Below, in pieces: positions 45,893 to 54,386 of a DNA stretch of 54,492 bases; within the stretch, counting starts at the first letter, position 1; each line of letters begins with the position of its first letter. The DNA lies in assembly GCA_015056315.1 (NCBI GenBank), contig SVGN01000014.1, positions 1-54,492 of the forward strand. Reading direction: 5' to 3'. Made by a program: the position numbers and the translations under genes. Under the pieces are notes generated by a model. That model had not been told where the DNA came from, made no database searches, and worked only from the letters and a program-made list of their open reading frames with translations. The DNA is from Clostridiales bacterium (GTDB lineage: Bacteria > Bacillota > Clostridia > Christensenellales > Aristaeellaceae).

Positions 45893-47464
45893 ATGGGCAA
45901 GCACATCCTGCGGCTCTGGGCTGTGGTGCTGGCGTTCTGCCTGTGCTTTTCCTGCGCCGCTGCCGAGGCTGGCTGGCTGGATGCTCAGCTGGCACCGCTG
46001 CTGGGGCAGGAGCCGGATACGGCCTTCTCTCTGGGGATCCATCTGAACCAGCTCTACCCCTTCGGCGATGAGACCCTCACCATGCTCAACGGTGTGCTGG
46101 AGCACATCCGGGTGGAGGGCCGGGTGCGGGGCGAGGACTCCGCCATGGCCTTCAGCGTGGGCGGCGAGAGCCTGTTTACGCTGAACGAGGGCAGACAGGG
46201 CCAGCGGATGGCCCTCACCACCGATCTATTGGAGAACCGTCTTTTGGTAGCGGATACCTCGCCCATGGATGCCCTCAGCGGCAACGAGATGGCCGTGGAG
46301 CAGCCCTTTGAGCTGGAGCGGGCCATCGGCGAGCTGGAGGGCTGCTGGCAGGCACTGGCGGAGGCCATCGTGCCCTACGCAGAGGAAAAACAAGCCAATT
46401 ACCGTATCGATGATATCGGCCGGGCCCGCTGGGTGCGCCTTGCCAAGCTCTCCGCCGAGGATGGCGCAGCCCTTGCGCCCTATGTGCGCTCTGTGCTGGA
46501 ATGCGGCATGGATGCAGCCTTCCGCAGCACGCTGGAGGGCCTTTCGCTGGGTGATGAGTTCACCGTTGCCCTCTACTCCGACCAGCAGGATGGCACGCCC
46601 ATCGCTCTGTATATGAAGGGCAATGTGTACCTTGGCGAGGAGCTGCGCTGGTCGCTGGCCTGGCAATGGGCCTTTGCCGATGCGGATGGCAAGCGCACCG
46701 ACACTTACCGTTACGAGCTTACCGCCGCCAAAGCCCCCAAGCACAAGCGGGTGCTCACCGCCGACCGGAGCATTACCGAGGAGGAGGGCAAGCTGACCCT
46801 TGCCCGCAACCTGAAGCTCTCCCTGAAGGATGATCTCCGTGAGGAGAGCATCACCGGCAAGGATCGGCTCACCGCTACCCGCAGCGGCAGCACCGTGGAG
46901 CTTTCCGGCAAGCTGGAGACCACCGTGAAGGATCAATCCGGCAAGGAGACGGTCGCTACGGTCACCACCATCACCCCGGCGCTGACCATGGGCGGTTCCC
47001 AGGGCACCGGCACGCTCACCGGCTCCGTGCAGCTGACCCAGCAGCAGGGCAAGACCACCCTGCGGGATCTGTTCCTCACCTTCCACCCCGACCCGGTGCT
47101 GGCCATGGGGCTGGAGCCGGGCATCGCTACGGATGAGGTGGATCCGTCTGACCCCTCTGTGGCAGGCAGCAGCCTGTCCCAGAATGTGGATGTGGCCTGG
47201 GAGGGGCCCGCCGAACCTTTTCAGGTGGGCAGGCCGCCGCTGGAGATGACCCAGCATATCGTGCCCGCAGCGATGACGACGATCGATCTTTCGCAGGCCG
47301 AGGAGGCCCAGCTGGCTGCCCTGCTGGACGAGATGGCGCAGAACTGCGCAGGCAGGCTGCTGATCGCACTGGCCCGGCTGCCCGGCGAGCCGCTGGCGCT
47401 TTTGACCGATAACATGACCGCCGAGGATTATCAGGTTTTCCTGTCCTGGCTGGAGGCTCGTTAA
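45893..47464 (+). CDS. Large secreted protein of unknown function 1
   Basis: 523 residues with a signal peptide (HILRLWAVVLAFCLCFSCAAAEA). The mature protein is strand-rich with repeated charged hairpins (KLTLARNLKLSLKDDLRE, TVELSGKLETTVKD). The CxxA near residue 19-23 might act as a lipobox. I recognise no family. The ATG at 45893 is favoured over the GTG at 45890 by spacing to GGAGGG. It is followed at 29 bp by another secreted protein with a similar N-terminal design, likely a functional pair. Confidence 0.7.
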   Translation: MGKHILRLWAVVLAFCLCFSCAAAEAGWLDAQLAPLLGQEPDTAFSLGIHLNQLYPFGDETLTMLNGVLEHIRVEGRVRGEDSAMAFSVGGESLFTLNEGRQGQRMALTTDLLENRLLVADTSPMDALSGNEMAVEQPFELERAIGELEGCWQALAEAIVPYAEEKQANYRIDDIGRARWVRLAKLSAEDGAALAPYVRSVLECGMDAAFRSTLEGLSLGDEFTVALYSDQQDGTPIALYMKGNVYLGEELRWSLAWQWAFADADGKRTDTYRYELTAAKAPKHKRVLTADRSITEEEGKLTLARNLKLSLKDDLREESITGKDRLTATRSGSTVELSGKLETTVKDQSGKETVATVTTITPALTMGGSQGTGTLTGSVQLTQQQGKTTLRDLFLTFHPDPVLAMGLEPGIATDEVDPSDPSVAGSSLSQNVDVAWEGPAEPFQVGRPPLEMTQHIVPAAMTTIDLSQAEEAQLAALLDEMAQNCAGRLLIALARLPGEPLALLTDNMTAEDYQVFLSWLEAR

Positions 47465-47493
47465 CACTTCGTTTGTCAAGGGAGGTACCTACC

Positions 47494-49386
47494 ATGAGAA
47501 AGGAACGGTTTGCACGGCTGTGCTGCGCGCTGCTCTCGCTGGTGCTGTGCCTTAAGGCGTTCACACCCGCCCTTGCGGAGCTGGATTACACCATGGGCAC
47601 CAAGTTTTTCCGGCAGCTCTGGGCAGGCTGCGGCCTGATGGCTACCATGCAGGTGGAGCTTTCTGCCAACGAGGCGGCCGGGGGCGAAGCACTGGTCACC
47701 CGCCAGCCCTTTGTGATCGATCTGGATTACATCTATCTGGAGCCGGATGAAAAGTCTGCCTTCAAGCCCCACCACCGCCTCAATGCGGTTTTGAAGGATG
47801 GCGATGCCGCCGCCTCTCAACTGCACATGCAGCTGATGGAGGGTGTGGTATCGCTGAACACCCCGCTGCTGGGAGAGAAGTGGTGGTCTGTGCCTCTGGC
47901 TGACCTGCTCCGGGAGGCTGCTCAGGGCCAGGAGAACACCCTGGCCGCCCAGCTGACCCCCGCTGTGCAGGATGCGCTGAAGACCAGCGGCATGCCCGCC
48001 ATGCTGCAGATGCTGCTGCCCCAGCTGTTGCGCATGCAGTACCAGAACGATGCGGTGGATGCCCTGATGAGCCGCATCTACCTGCGCACCGATCTGTGGA
48101 TCGAGGGCTACCGGCAGGATGCTGCCCTCAGCCGTCTGGAGGATGGCAGCCCGGTGGTCACCGTCAACTATCAGGTGGCTCCCGCCAGCATCAAGGCCCA
48201 GGCCAAGCAGCTGGTGCTGGAGCTGCTCAGCGATGAAGAAGCCCTCCAGGCCCTGCGCGCCGCCACCGACGAGGAGACCGCCGCCCTTCTGCTGAACCCG
48301 GCCTTCCAGCCCTACTATTTTGCCGCCATCGATCAGCTGCCCCTTACCGGCGACCTGACCCTGAGCCGTACGCTGGATATGCAGGGCGAGACCATGGCGC
48401 TGCACCTGTCCCTGCCCTTCTACGATGCCCAGAGCGGTGCCGTTACCCTGATGTACGACCGTGCCCGGGGCGAGGGCGATCTGCCCGACACCAACACCCT
48501 CACCGTGGAGGGCGATGGGCAGGGCATGAGCCTTTCTTACCTGACCTACCGCAGCCTGACCGATGTGACCGTTTACCAGGGCACCCTGCACTTTACCGGC
48601 GGCGAGGCCGAGCCCCTGCCGGATATCGCCTTCACCCTGAGCAGCCGCTCTGCCCAGACCAAGGAAGCGGGCGATATGAACGTGCACACCCTCAACTGGC
48701 AGCTGCAGCTGGAGCCCGACCCCAACGGCAATGCGCCGGAGGCCTTCCTGCCCCTGCAATTGAAGCTGGATGCCGCCTTCAGCAGCAGAACGCCCCAGAC
48801 CGCCGCCACCTATCTGGAGGCCCTGCTGACCGTCTCCGGCGATGAGCGGCCCCAGACCGTTGCCCTGCGGCTGGATGGCGAGATCCGCCCCAGCTGGGAG
48901 CCGGAAGCCATCACCGGCGAGCAGGGCGAGCTGCTGACCCTTACCGGCACCGACCTGGAGGATCTGCTGGCCACCCTGCTCACCGAAAGCAGCGAGCTGG
49001 TAGCCCTGCTGGCTCAGAACACCACCGTGGAGACCACCGGGGATGGGCAGCAGGCCGCAGCCCCCGCTGAGGATGCCGCCGAGCTGGAGAACCCCGCTGA
49101 TACTCCCACTGAGGAACCTGCCGGGGATGCCGCCGAAGAACCCGTCGGGGATACCACCGAGCCGGAAGCTCCCGCTGGAGACACCGCCGAGCCGGAGGCC
49201 CCCGCCGAGGAGCCCACCGGAGACACCGCCGAGCCGGAGACTCCCGCTGAGGAGCCCACCGGGGACACCGCCGAGCCGGAGACTCCCGCTGATACTCCCG
49301 CTGAGGAGCCCACCGAGGACACCGCCGAGCCGGAGGCCCCCGCCGATACTCCCACTGAGGAACCCGCCGAGCCGGAGGCCCCCTGA
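47494..49386 (+). CDS. Large secreted protein 2 with acidic Pro-rich repeat tail
   Basis: 630 residues with a signal peptide (RLCCALLSLVLCLKAFTPALA). Residues about 25-520 are a strand-rich body of unknown family. Residues about 525-630 are a tail of imperfect repeats of the type TAEPEAPAEEPTGD, extremely rich in Pro, Glu, Ala and Thr. Such tails often span the cell wall, but there is no LPXTG signal or membrane anchor after it. The repeats are tandem at the DNA level, so the tail length probably varies between strains. Confidence 0.7.
   Translation: MRKERFARLCCALLSLVLCLKAFTPALAELDYTMGTKFFRQLWAGCGLMATMQVELSANEAAGGEALVTRQPFVIDLDYIYLEPDEKSAFKPHHRLNAVLKDGDAAASQLHMQLMEGVVSLNTPLLGEKWWSVPLADLLREAAQGQENTLAAQLTPAVQDALKTSGMPAMLQMLLPQLLRMQYQNDAVDALMSRIYLRTDLWIEGYRQDAALSRLEDGSPVVTVNYQVAPASIKAQAKQLVLELLSDEEALQALRAATDEETAALLLNPAFQPYYFAAIDQLPLTGDLTLSRTLDMQGETMALHLSLPFYDAQSGAVTLMYDRARGEGDLPDTNTLTVEGDGQGMSLSYLTYRSLTDVTVYQGTLHFTGGEAEPLPDIAFTLSSRSAQTKEAGDMNVHTLNWQLQLEPDPNGNAPEAFLPLQLKLDAAFSSRTPQTAATYLEALLTVSGDERPQTVALRLDGEIRPSWEPEAITGEQGELLTLTGTDLEDLLATLLTESSELVALLAQNTTVETTGDGQQAAAPAEDAAELENPADTPTEEPAGDAAEEPVGDTTEPEAPAGDTAEPEAPAEEPTGDTAEPETPAEEPTGDTAEPETPADTPAEEPTEDTAEPEAPADTPTEEPAEPEAP
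49060..49383 (+). repeat. Tandem repeat coding for the acidic tail
   Basis: Imperfect units of about 45 bp with the core GACACCGCCGAGCCGGAG, at least five copies, inside the C-terminus of the preceding protein. Synonymous differences among copies show they are not all recent. Confidence 0.8.
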
Positions 49387-49390
49387 TCCC

Positions 49391-49576
49391 GGCTCCCTCT
49401 TTAGAGGGAGCTCCCGCCGTAGGCGGGTGAGGGTGCCGACACAGCTCAATTCCATATCAAAAAAAGCACTGCCTTCCCTGTGCCGGGCGGGCAGTGCTGC
49501 TTTATGCAGAAAAGTCGCTTGTCCTTCCTCGGCACCCTCAGCCCCTGGCGGGGCAGCTCCCTCTAAAGAGGGAGCC
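49391..49576. repeat. GGCTCCCTC repeats, copies 2 and 3, in inverted orientation
   Basis: 49391-49439 reads GGCTCCCTC onward to GAGGGTGCCG; 49531-49576 is its reverse complement (GGCACCCTC to GAGGGAGCC). Between them is the terminator of the secreted-protein operon. The pair could fold into one long structure. Confidence 0.8.
49459..49505 (+). terminator. Terminator of the dus/secreted-protein operon
   Basis: AGCACTGCC/GGCAGTGCT stem, A-run before and GCTTTAT after. It lies inside the inverted repeat pair. Confidence 0.7.
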
Positions 49577-49679
49577 TTATGCTTCAGCACCCGCCGCATA
49601 CACATTCCGCCACCCGGACACACAATGCTCCGGGCGGCGGTTTTTGTTTTGTATGCAGCCCCCACAGCCTCCCGGATGC

Positions 49680-49708
49680 TTGACAGCCCAACCGGCTTGG
49701 CATATAAT
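49680..49708 (+). promoter_or_regulatory. Perfect-consensus promoter of glutamine synthetase
   Basis: TTGACA (49680-49685), 17 bp, TATAAT (49703-49708), about 80 bp before the start codon. Confidence 0.9.
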
Positions 49709-49786
49709 GCATACACGCGGCGCATGGCATGTTCCACGCGCCGCCGTGTTATTTTGACAGCCGTTCAGGCAAAGGGGCTGGGAGAT

Positions 49787-51877
49787 ATGAGCAATCCGTT
49801 CGATCTGTTTGGCGAGAATGTTTTTGACGATAATGTGATGCAGAAACGTCTGCCCAAGGAAACATACAACGCACTCAAGCGCACCACCGAGGAAGGGCGC
49901 TCCCTGAACCCGGCCATCGCCAGCATCGTGGCCAACGCCATGAAGGATTGGGCGCTGGAGAAGGGCGCTACCCACTTTACCCACTGGTTCCAGCCCATGA
50001 CCGGCGTTACTGCCGGTAAGCACGATGCTTTCATCTCCCCCAAGAAGGACGGCACGGTGCTTTTGGAGTTCAGCGGCAAAGAGCTGGTGCAGGGCGAGAG
50101 CGATGCCAGCTCCTTCCCCTCCGGCGGTCTGCGCGCCACCTTCGAGGCCCGCGGCTATACCGCGTGGGATCCCACCAGCTATGCCTTCATCAAGGATGGC
50201 ACCCTGTGCATCCCCACGGCGTTCTGCTCCTTCGGCGGGCAGGCGCTGGACCAGAAAACGCCCCTGCTGCGCTCCATGGAGTGCCTCAACAAGCAGGCGC
50301 TGCGCATCCTGCGGCTGTTCGGCCACAGCGGCGTGGTACGCGTGTACCCCACCGTTGGCGCAGAGCAGGAGTATTTCCTGGTGGATAAGGAGCAGTGGCG
50401 CATGCGCCCCGATCTGGTCACCACCGGGCGCACCCTGTTCGGTGCCCGTCCCCCCAAGGGCCAGGAGCTGGACGACCACTATTTCGGCGTTATCAAGCCC
50501 CGAGTGCAGGCCTTTATGCAGGATCTGGACAACGAACTGTGGAAGCTGGGCGTGCTCTCCAAGACCAAGCACAACGAAGCTGCCCCCGCACAGCACGAGA
50601 TGGCCCCCGTGTTCTCCATCGTCAACATTGCTGCCGACCACAACCAGCTGACCATGGAGATCATGAAGAAGGTGGCCGACCGGCACGATCTGGTCTGCCT
50701 CCTGCATGAGAAGCCCTTCGGCGGCATCAACGGCAGCGGCAAGCACAACAACTACGCCCTCTCCACCAATACCGGCATCAACCTGCTGGATCCCGGCGAT
50801 ACCCCCAGCGAGAACGCCCAGTTCCTGCTGTTCCTCTCTGCGGTGATCGCCGCCGTGGACGATTATCAGGATATGCTGCGCATCACCGTGGCCAGCGCAG
50901 GCAACGACCACCGTCTGGGTGCCAACGAAGCGCCGCCCGCCATCGTCTCCATCTTCCTGGGCGACGAGCTCACCGCCATCATCGAGAGCATCGTCAGCGA
51001 GAGCCGCTACGAGAGCCACCAGCGGGAGCCCATGCGGCTGGGTGTGCACATCCTGCCCAAGTTCCCCAAGGATACTACCGACCGCAACCGTACCTCGCCC
51101 TTTGCCTTTACCGGCAACAAGTTCGAGTTCCGCTCCCTGGGCAGCGCCCAGAGCATCAGCGCCCCCAATGTGGTGCTGAACACCGCCATCGCCGATACCC
51201 TCCAGAGGATGGCGGACGAGCTGGAGACCGCAAACGACTTCACCACTGCCGTGGATGCCCTCATCCGCCGCACGCTGAGCAAGCATATGCGCATCATCTT
51301 CAACGGCAACGGCTACGATGATGCCTGGAAGCAGGAGGCCGCCCGCCGGGGCCTGAGCAATCTGCCCACCACTGTGGATGCGCTGCCCCATTATCTGGAT
51401 GAGAACAACATCGCTCTCTTCGAGCGCCAGAAGGTCTACACCCGCGAGGAGATGCACTCCCGCTACGAGATCCACATGGAGAACTACGTCAAAGTGGTGG
51501 ATATCGAGGCCCTGAGCATGCTGGATATGGCCCGGCACCTGATCATTCCTGCGGCCATCACCTTCTCGGGCAAGGTGGCGCAGGCTGCTGCGGGCAAGAG
51601 CGCCGTATGCCCCGAGCTGACCCCGGTGGTGGAGCGCCGTCTGCTCACCGCTGTCGATACGCAGCTGGTGGCCCTTCAGAACGGCATCGACGAGCTGGAG
51701 GCCGCTCTCAACGAGGCCAACCACAGCGCCGATCTGCTCACCCGTGCCCAGCACACCCGCGATCATGTGATCTCCGCCATGAACCGCATCCGCATCGCCG
51801 GGGATGCCCTGGAGGAGCTGGTGGGCAAGCAGGATTGGCCCATGCCTACCTATCAGGATCTGCTCAACGGGGTGTGA
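49787..51877 (+). CDS. glnN: Glutamine synthetase type III
   Basis: 696 residues, the large GSIII class of anaerobes. It makes glutamine from glutamate and ammonia using ATP. The N-terminal GSIII domain begins NPFDLFGENVFDDNVMQ; catalytic-domain motifs include HFTHWFQPMTG (near 58), EQEYFLVDKEQW, HNEAAPAQHEMAPVF, KPFGGINGSGKHNNYAL and RLGANEAPPAI. The helical C-terminal region follows. The ATG at 49787 lies after AAAGGGG. Single gene with a strong promoter. Confidence 0.95.
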   Translation: MSNPFDLFGENVFDDNVMQKRLPKETYNALKRTTEEGRSLNPAIASIVANAMKDWALEKGATHFTHWFQPMTGVTAGKHDAFISPKKDGTVLLEFSGKELVQGESDASSFPSGGLRATFEARGYTAWDPTSYAFIKDGTLCIPTAFCSFGGQALDQKTPLLRSMECLNKQALRILRLFGHSGVVRVYPTVGAEQEYFLVDKEQWRMRPDLVTTGRTLFGARPPKGQELDDHYFGVIKPRVQAFMQDLDNELWKLGVLSKTKHNEAAPAQHEMAPVFSIVNIAADHNQLTMEIMKKVADRHDLVCLLHEKPFGGINGSGKHNNYALSTNTGINLLDPGDTPSENAQFLLFLSAVIAAVDDYQDMLRITVASAGNDHRLGANEAPPAIVSIFLGDELTAIIESIVSESRYESHQREPMRLGVHILPKFPKDTTDRNRTSPFAFTGNKFEFRSLGSAQSISAPNVVLNTAIADTLQRMADELETANDFTTAVDALIRRTLSKHMRIIFNGNGYDDAWKQEAARRGLSNLPTTVDALPHYLDENNIALFERQKVYTREEMHSRYEIHMENYVKVVDIEALSMLDMARHLIIPAAITFSGKVAQAAAGKSAVCPELTPVVERRLLTAVDTQLVALQNGIDELEAALNEANHSADLLTRAQHTRDHVISAMNRIRIAGDALEELVGKQDWPMPTYQDLLNGV

Positions 51878-51880
51878 TGC

Positions 51881-51960
51881 GCCAAAGGGCTCTGCCCCTT
51901 GGAGACCCGGCAGGGGCATGATGGCCCTGCACCCGCGTTTGCGCCCGTTTCACGGGTGGG
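51881..51960. repeat. Composite palindromic intergenic repeat, copy 5
   Basis: CCAAAGGGCTCTGCCCCTTGG, then GGCAGGGGCATGATGGCCCTGC, then GCGCCCGTTTCACGGGTG, the same three-hairpin order as the other copies. Confidence 0.65.
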
Positions 51961-51978
51961 CGGGAGAGCACTCGCCAA

Positions 51979-52014
51979 AAACAGCAAGCTGCATTTGCCC
52001 GCGGCTTGCTGTTT
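51979..52014 (+). terminator. Terminator after glnN
   Basis: AACAGCAAGC/GCTTGCTGTT hairpin followed by TTGATAT. The stem bases are strikingly like the AACAGCAA hairpin of the cassette right ends. Confidence 0.7.
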
Positions 52015-52088
52015 TGATATCTGCCCCTGACAAATGGAGCAGGTTTACAGACGATTGGCAGAACTTGTCTTTTCTTTCGGGCATTATC

Positions 52089-52097
52089 TGCTATAAT
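52089..52097 (+). promoter_or_regulatory. Extended -10 promoter of the DUF4003 gene
   Basis: TGCTATAAT about 43 bp before the ATG, with no convincing -35 at normal spacing (TTGTCT is 21 bp away). Confidence 0.55.
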
Positions 52098-52139
52098 GAA
52101 AACTGCCAACCGGGAAGCTTGGCAGAAAGAGGTGCCGAT

Positions 52140-53111
52140 ATGAACGCGAATTTGCAGGCCGCATGTGAACAATTCATCCTCGACCGGGATCAGGTCAAGC
52201 AGCTGGGCGCACTTTGCAGCAACTATCTGCCCCCTGTCTGCGCCCATCTCTACGGCGCGCAGGGCAAAACGGCGGATGTGGAGCACATCAAAGCCTGCCG
52301 GAGCCTGCTCCGGGAAAAGACAGGCATCTTCTCCAGCTTCCGCAACAGTATGGAGCTGGCCTTCACCTGCATGCTGACCCTGGAGGAGCAGCCGGAGCAG
52401 GCGCTGGAGAATGCCCTCTCGGCCTATCAGCTGCTCAAGAAGGAGTTTTTCGCCTCCCAGTACCTGCCTCTGGCAGCCTTTCTGCTGAAGGATGAGGCAG
52501 ATGTGCCCGCACTTGTGGCCCGTGGCCGGGAGATCTATCTGGCCATGCGCAAGGAGCACCCCTTCCTCACCTCCGATGAGGACAGCGTCTTTGCCGTGCT
52601 GATGGCTTTCTCCGACAAGCCCAACGATGCCCTCATCGAGGAAACGGAAGCCTGCTACACCGCACTGCGGAAGTACTTCTACAACAGCAACTGCGTGCAG
52701 ACTGTCTCCCATGTGCTGGCGCTCTCCGAGGGCACCCCGGCGCAGAAGGTGGGCAAGCTCATGGATCTCTTCGATACCCTGCGGCGCTCCGGCCTCAAGT
52801 ACAGCAAGTACTATGAGCTGTCCACGCTGGCTGCGCTTTCCGTACAGCCTGTGGAGAACCGGCAGATCGTGATGGATATGCTGGATGTGGACACCTGGCT
52901 TTCTCAGCGGAAGGGCTACGGCTTCTTCGGTCTGCCCAAAGCCACCCGGCTGATGCATGCCGCCATGATCCTCTCCAATGTCTATTCTGCAGACACCATG
53001 ACGGGCACCGCCGCCATGACCGGCACCCTGGGCATGATCGTCAGCCAGCAGATCGCCACCATGGCCGCCATCGCCGGTGCCAATGCCGCTGTTGCTGCTG
53101 CTAACAATTGA
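52140..53111 (+). CDS. DUF4003-family protein
   Basis: 323 residues, mostly helical. The body (FILDRDQVKQLGALCSNYL, ACRSLLREKTGIFSSFRNSMELAFTCML, FLTSDEDSVFAVLMAFSDK) matches my memory of DUF4003 proteins, which have no assigned function. The C-terminal 60 residues (MTGTAAMTGTLGMIVSQQIATMAAIAG) are Ala/Met-rich and hydrophobic and might associate with membrane. The ATG at 52140 lies after AAAGAGGTG. A single gene. Confidence 0.75.
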   Translation: MNANLQAACEQFILDRDQVKQLGALCSNYLPPVCAHLYGAQGKTADVEHIKACRSLLREKTGIFSSFRNSMELAFTCMLTLEEQPEQALENALSAYQLLKKEFFASQYLPLAAFLLKDEADVPALVARGREIYLAMRKEHPFLTSDEDSVFAVLMAFSDKPNDALIEETEACYTALRKYFYNSNCVQTVSHVLALSEGTPAQKVGKLMDLFDTLRRSGLKYSKYYELSTLAALSVQPVENRQIVMDMLDVDTWLSQRKGYGFFGLPKATRLMHAAMILSNVYSADTMTGTAAMTGTLGMIVSQQIATMAAIAGANAAVAAANN

Positions 53112-53119
53112 GATGGGGG

Positions 53120-53215
53120 GACGTGGCCAAGGGGCTCTGCCCCTTGGATCCCCGCCAAAGGGCCTGAGGCCCTTTGGAAACCCGCATATGCGCCCGTTTC
53201 ACGGGCGCAGGGGGC
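53120..53215. repeat. Composite palindromic intergenic repeat, copy 6
   Basis: CCAAGGGGCTCTGCCCCTTGG, CCAAAGGGCCTGAGGCCCTTTGG, then GCGCCCGTTTCACGGGCGC. This is the most regular copy and stands just before cassette B. Confidence 0.75.
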
Positions 53216-53288
53216 GGTTATCAGGGGCGGCGGAAGGATGCCGTTGTAAGCCATCGGCAAGCAAAGCCGGCTCGCCGAACCCCCCAAA

Positions 53289-53465
53289 AAAGCCTCCCTT
53301 GTGGTGGGAGAATTCTGAAGGAACAATTTATCCGGTAACGAACAAACGAGCATCCGGTTGGATGCTCGTTTGCTTATGTACGTGTACAAACACAATGCAC
53401 TGGAACAGTGCGTATAATTGCGCCCTCATGAGAGGGGAGAAATCCGTTTTCGTTTGCTCAACAAA
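53289..53465. repeat. Cassette left end, copy B
   Basis: Begins AAAGCC like copy A. Hairpin 1 has a 13-bp stem (53343-53355 with 53360-53372, arms ACGAGCATCC) and hairpin 2 is GCACTG-gaa-CAGTGC. Relative to copy A, stem positions changed in pairs (GC to AT in hairpin 1, CG to TA in hairpin 2). Confidence 0.85.
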
Positions 53466-53506
53466 TTGGAACTTATCGTCTTAACAGGAATTGCTCCAGT
53501 GTTGCC

Positions 53507-54355
53507 TTAAATATCAATTTTATCTTTTGACATATCTGATGCTGATACATATGGATGGTGATATGGTTTCCTGCCTTTTGGTATTCCCATTATTTTGGCA
53601 ATCCTAAAGTCATTTGGATTTACATTCATTTTCTCAAAATCTTTATCTGTTAATTTGTAGCCAATTGCGTTTTTGGGGCAATAGCTGACGCAAGCCATAC
53701 ATTGAGCACAGTTGTGCTTAAAATGAGGTTTGCTATTTATCAGTTCAATATTATTCACAGGACAAACCCTTGAACAAACTCCGCAAGAAACACAGCTGTT
53801 GCTGATTTTAAATCCGTAATCAGCAACATTCTGGATACCCTTGTATTTTTTCATGCTTGCAATTTTTGCGCGTATCATTGCATTAGCACGAGGGATTTTA
53901 CGAATTATTCTGTCAGAAATTTCTTTGCCGATTTTTTCAAGTTGCTTTTCAGTTCTAGGAATTACAATTTTGGGAGATGGCATAGGGGGATATACTGTTA
54001 CATAATTAGCAACATTGTTTACTTTTGTACCATAGGACAGATTGATACCTTTACTTTTAAGAATCTGTTCGAGTTTCTCACACGCTTCTCCGCAAATTAT
54101 TGAAGGCATAGCAACGCAAAAAACATATGCATTGGGGTTAATTTTGAGCCTTTGAACAAACTCCGCAGCGGGTTCTGGCATCGTCCAATGGTATACAGGA
54201 AAAACAAATCCTACTACATCACAATGTTCTGCCGAATTATCGTCAGGACTACTCTTCATTGATATTAAAGTACAATTATTAATATACCTTCCAATTTTTA
54301 AAGCAGCACGCAGACTATTTCCCGTACCCGTAAAATAGTATATTTTATTTTCCAC
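53507..54355 (-). CDS. Cassette cargo: EFR1-type flavodoxin-ferredoxin fusion
   Basis: 282 residues. The N-terminal flavodoxin-like domain shows the FMN-phosphate loop YYFTGTGNSL (residues 6-15) and FVFPVYHWTMP. The C-terminal part has two [4Fe-4S] motifs, CVSCGVCSRVCP (near 188) and CAQCMACVSYCP (near 216). It would pass electrons between a ferredoxin-type donor and an unknown acceptor. Low GC and AT-ending codons mark it as foreign to this genome. A GGAGGG ribosome binding site precedes the ATG; the promoter is in the cassette end. Confidence 0.88.
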   Translation of the reverse strand: MENKIYYFTGTGNSLRAALKIGRYINNCTLISMKSSPDDNSAEHCDVVGFVFPVYHWTMPEPAAEFVQRLKINPNAYVFCVAMPSIICGEACEKLEQILKSKGINLSYGTKVNNVANYVTVYPPMPSPKIVIPRTEKQLEKIGKEISDRIIRKIPRANAMIRAKIASMKKYKGIQNVADYGFKISNSCVSCGVCSRVCPVNNIELINSKPHFKHNCAQCMACVSYCPKNAIGYKLTDKDFEKMNVNPNDFRIAKIMGIPKGRKPYHHPYVSASDMSKDKIDI

Positions 54356-54386
54356 AATGCTCCCTCCAAATTCAAGTTTGTCGCTT

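Noticed and set aside
49014-49355. Minus-strand frame with Ser/Gly/Val repeats opposite the acidic tail
   Set aside because: It is the reverse reading of the DNA tandem repeat, with no start signal.
49043-49786. Upstream extension of the glutamine synthetase frame through the preceding gene
   Set aside because: It runs through the repeat tail of the secreted protein in another frame and across a terminator and a perfect promoter; the GSIII N-terminus starts at 49787.
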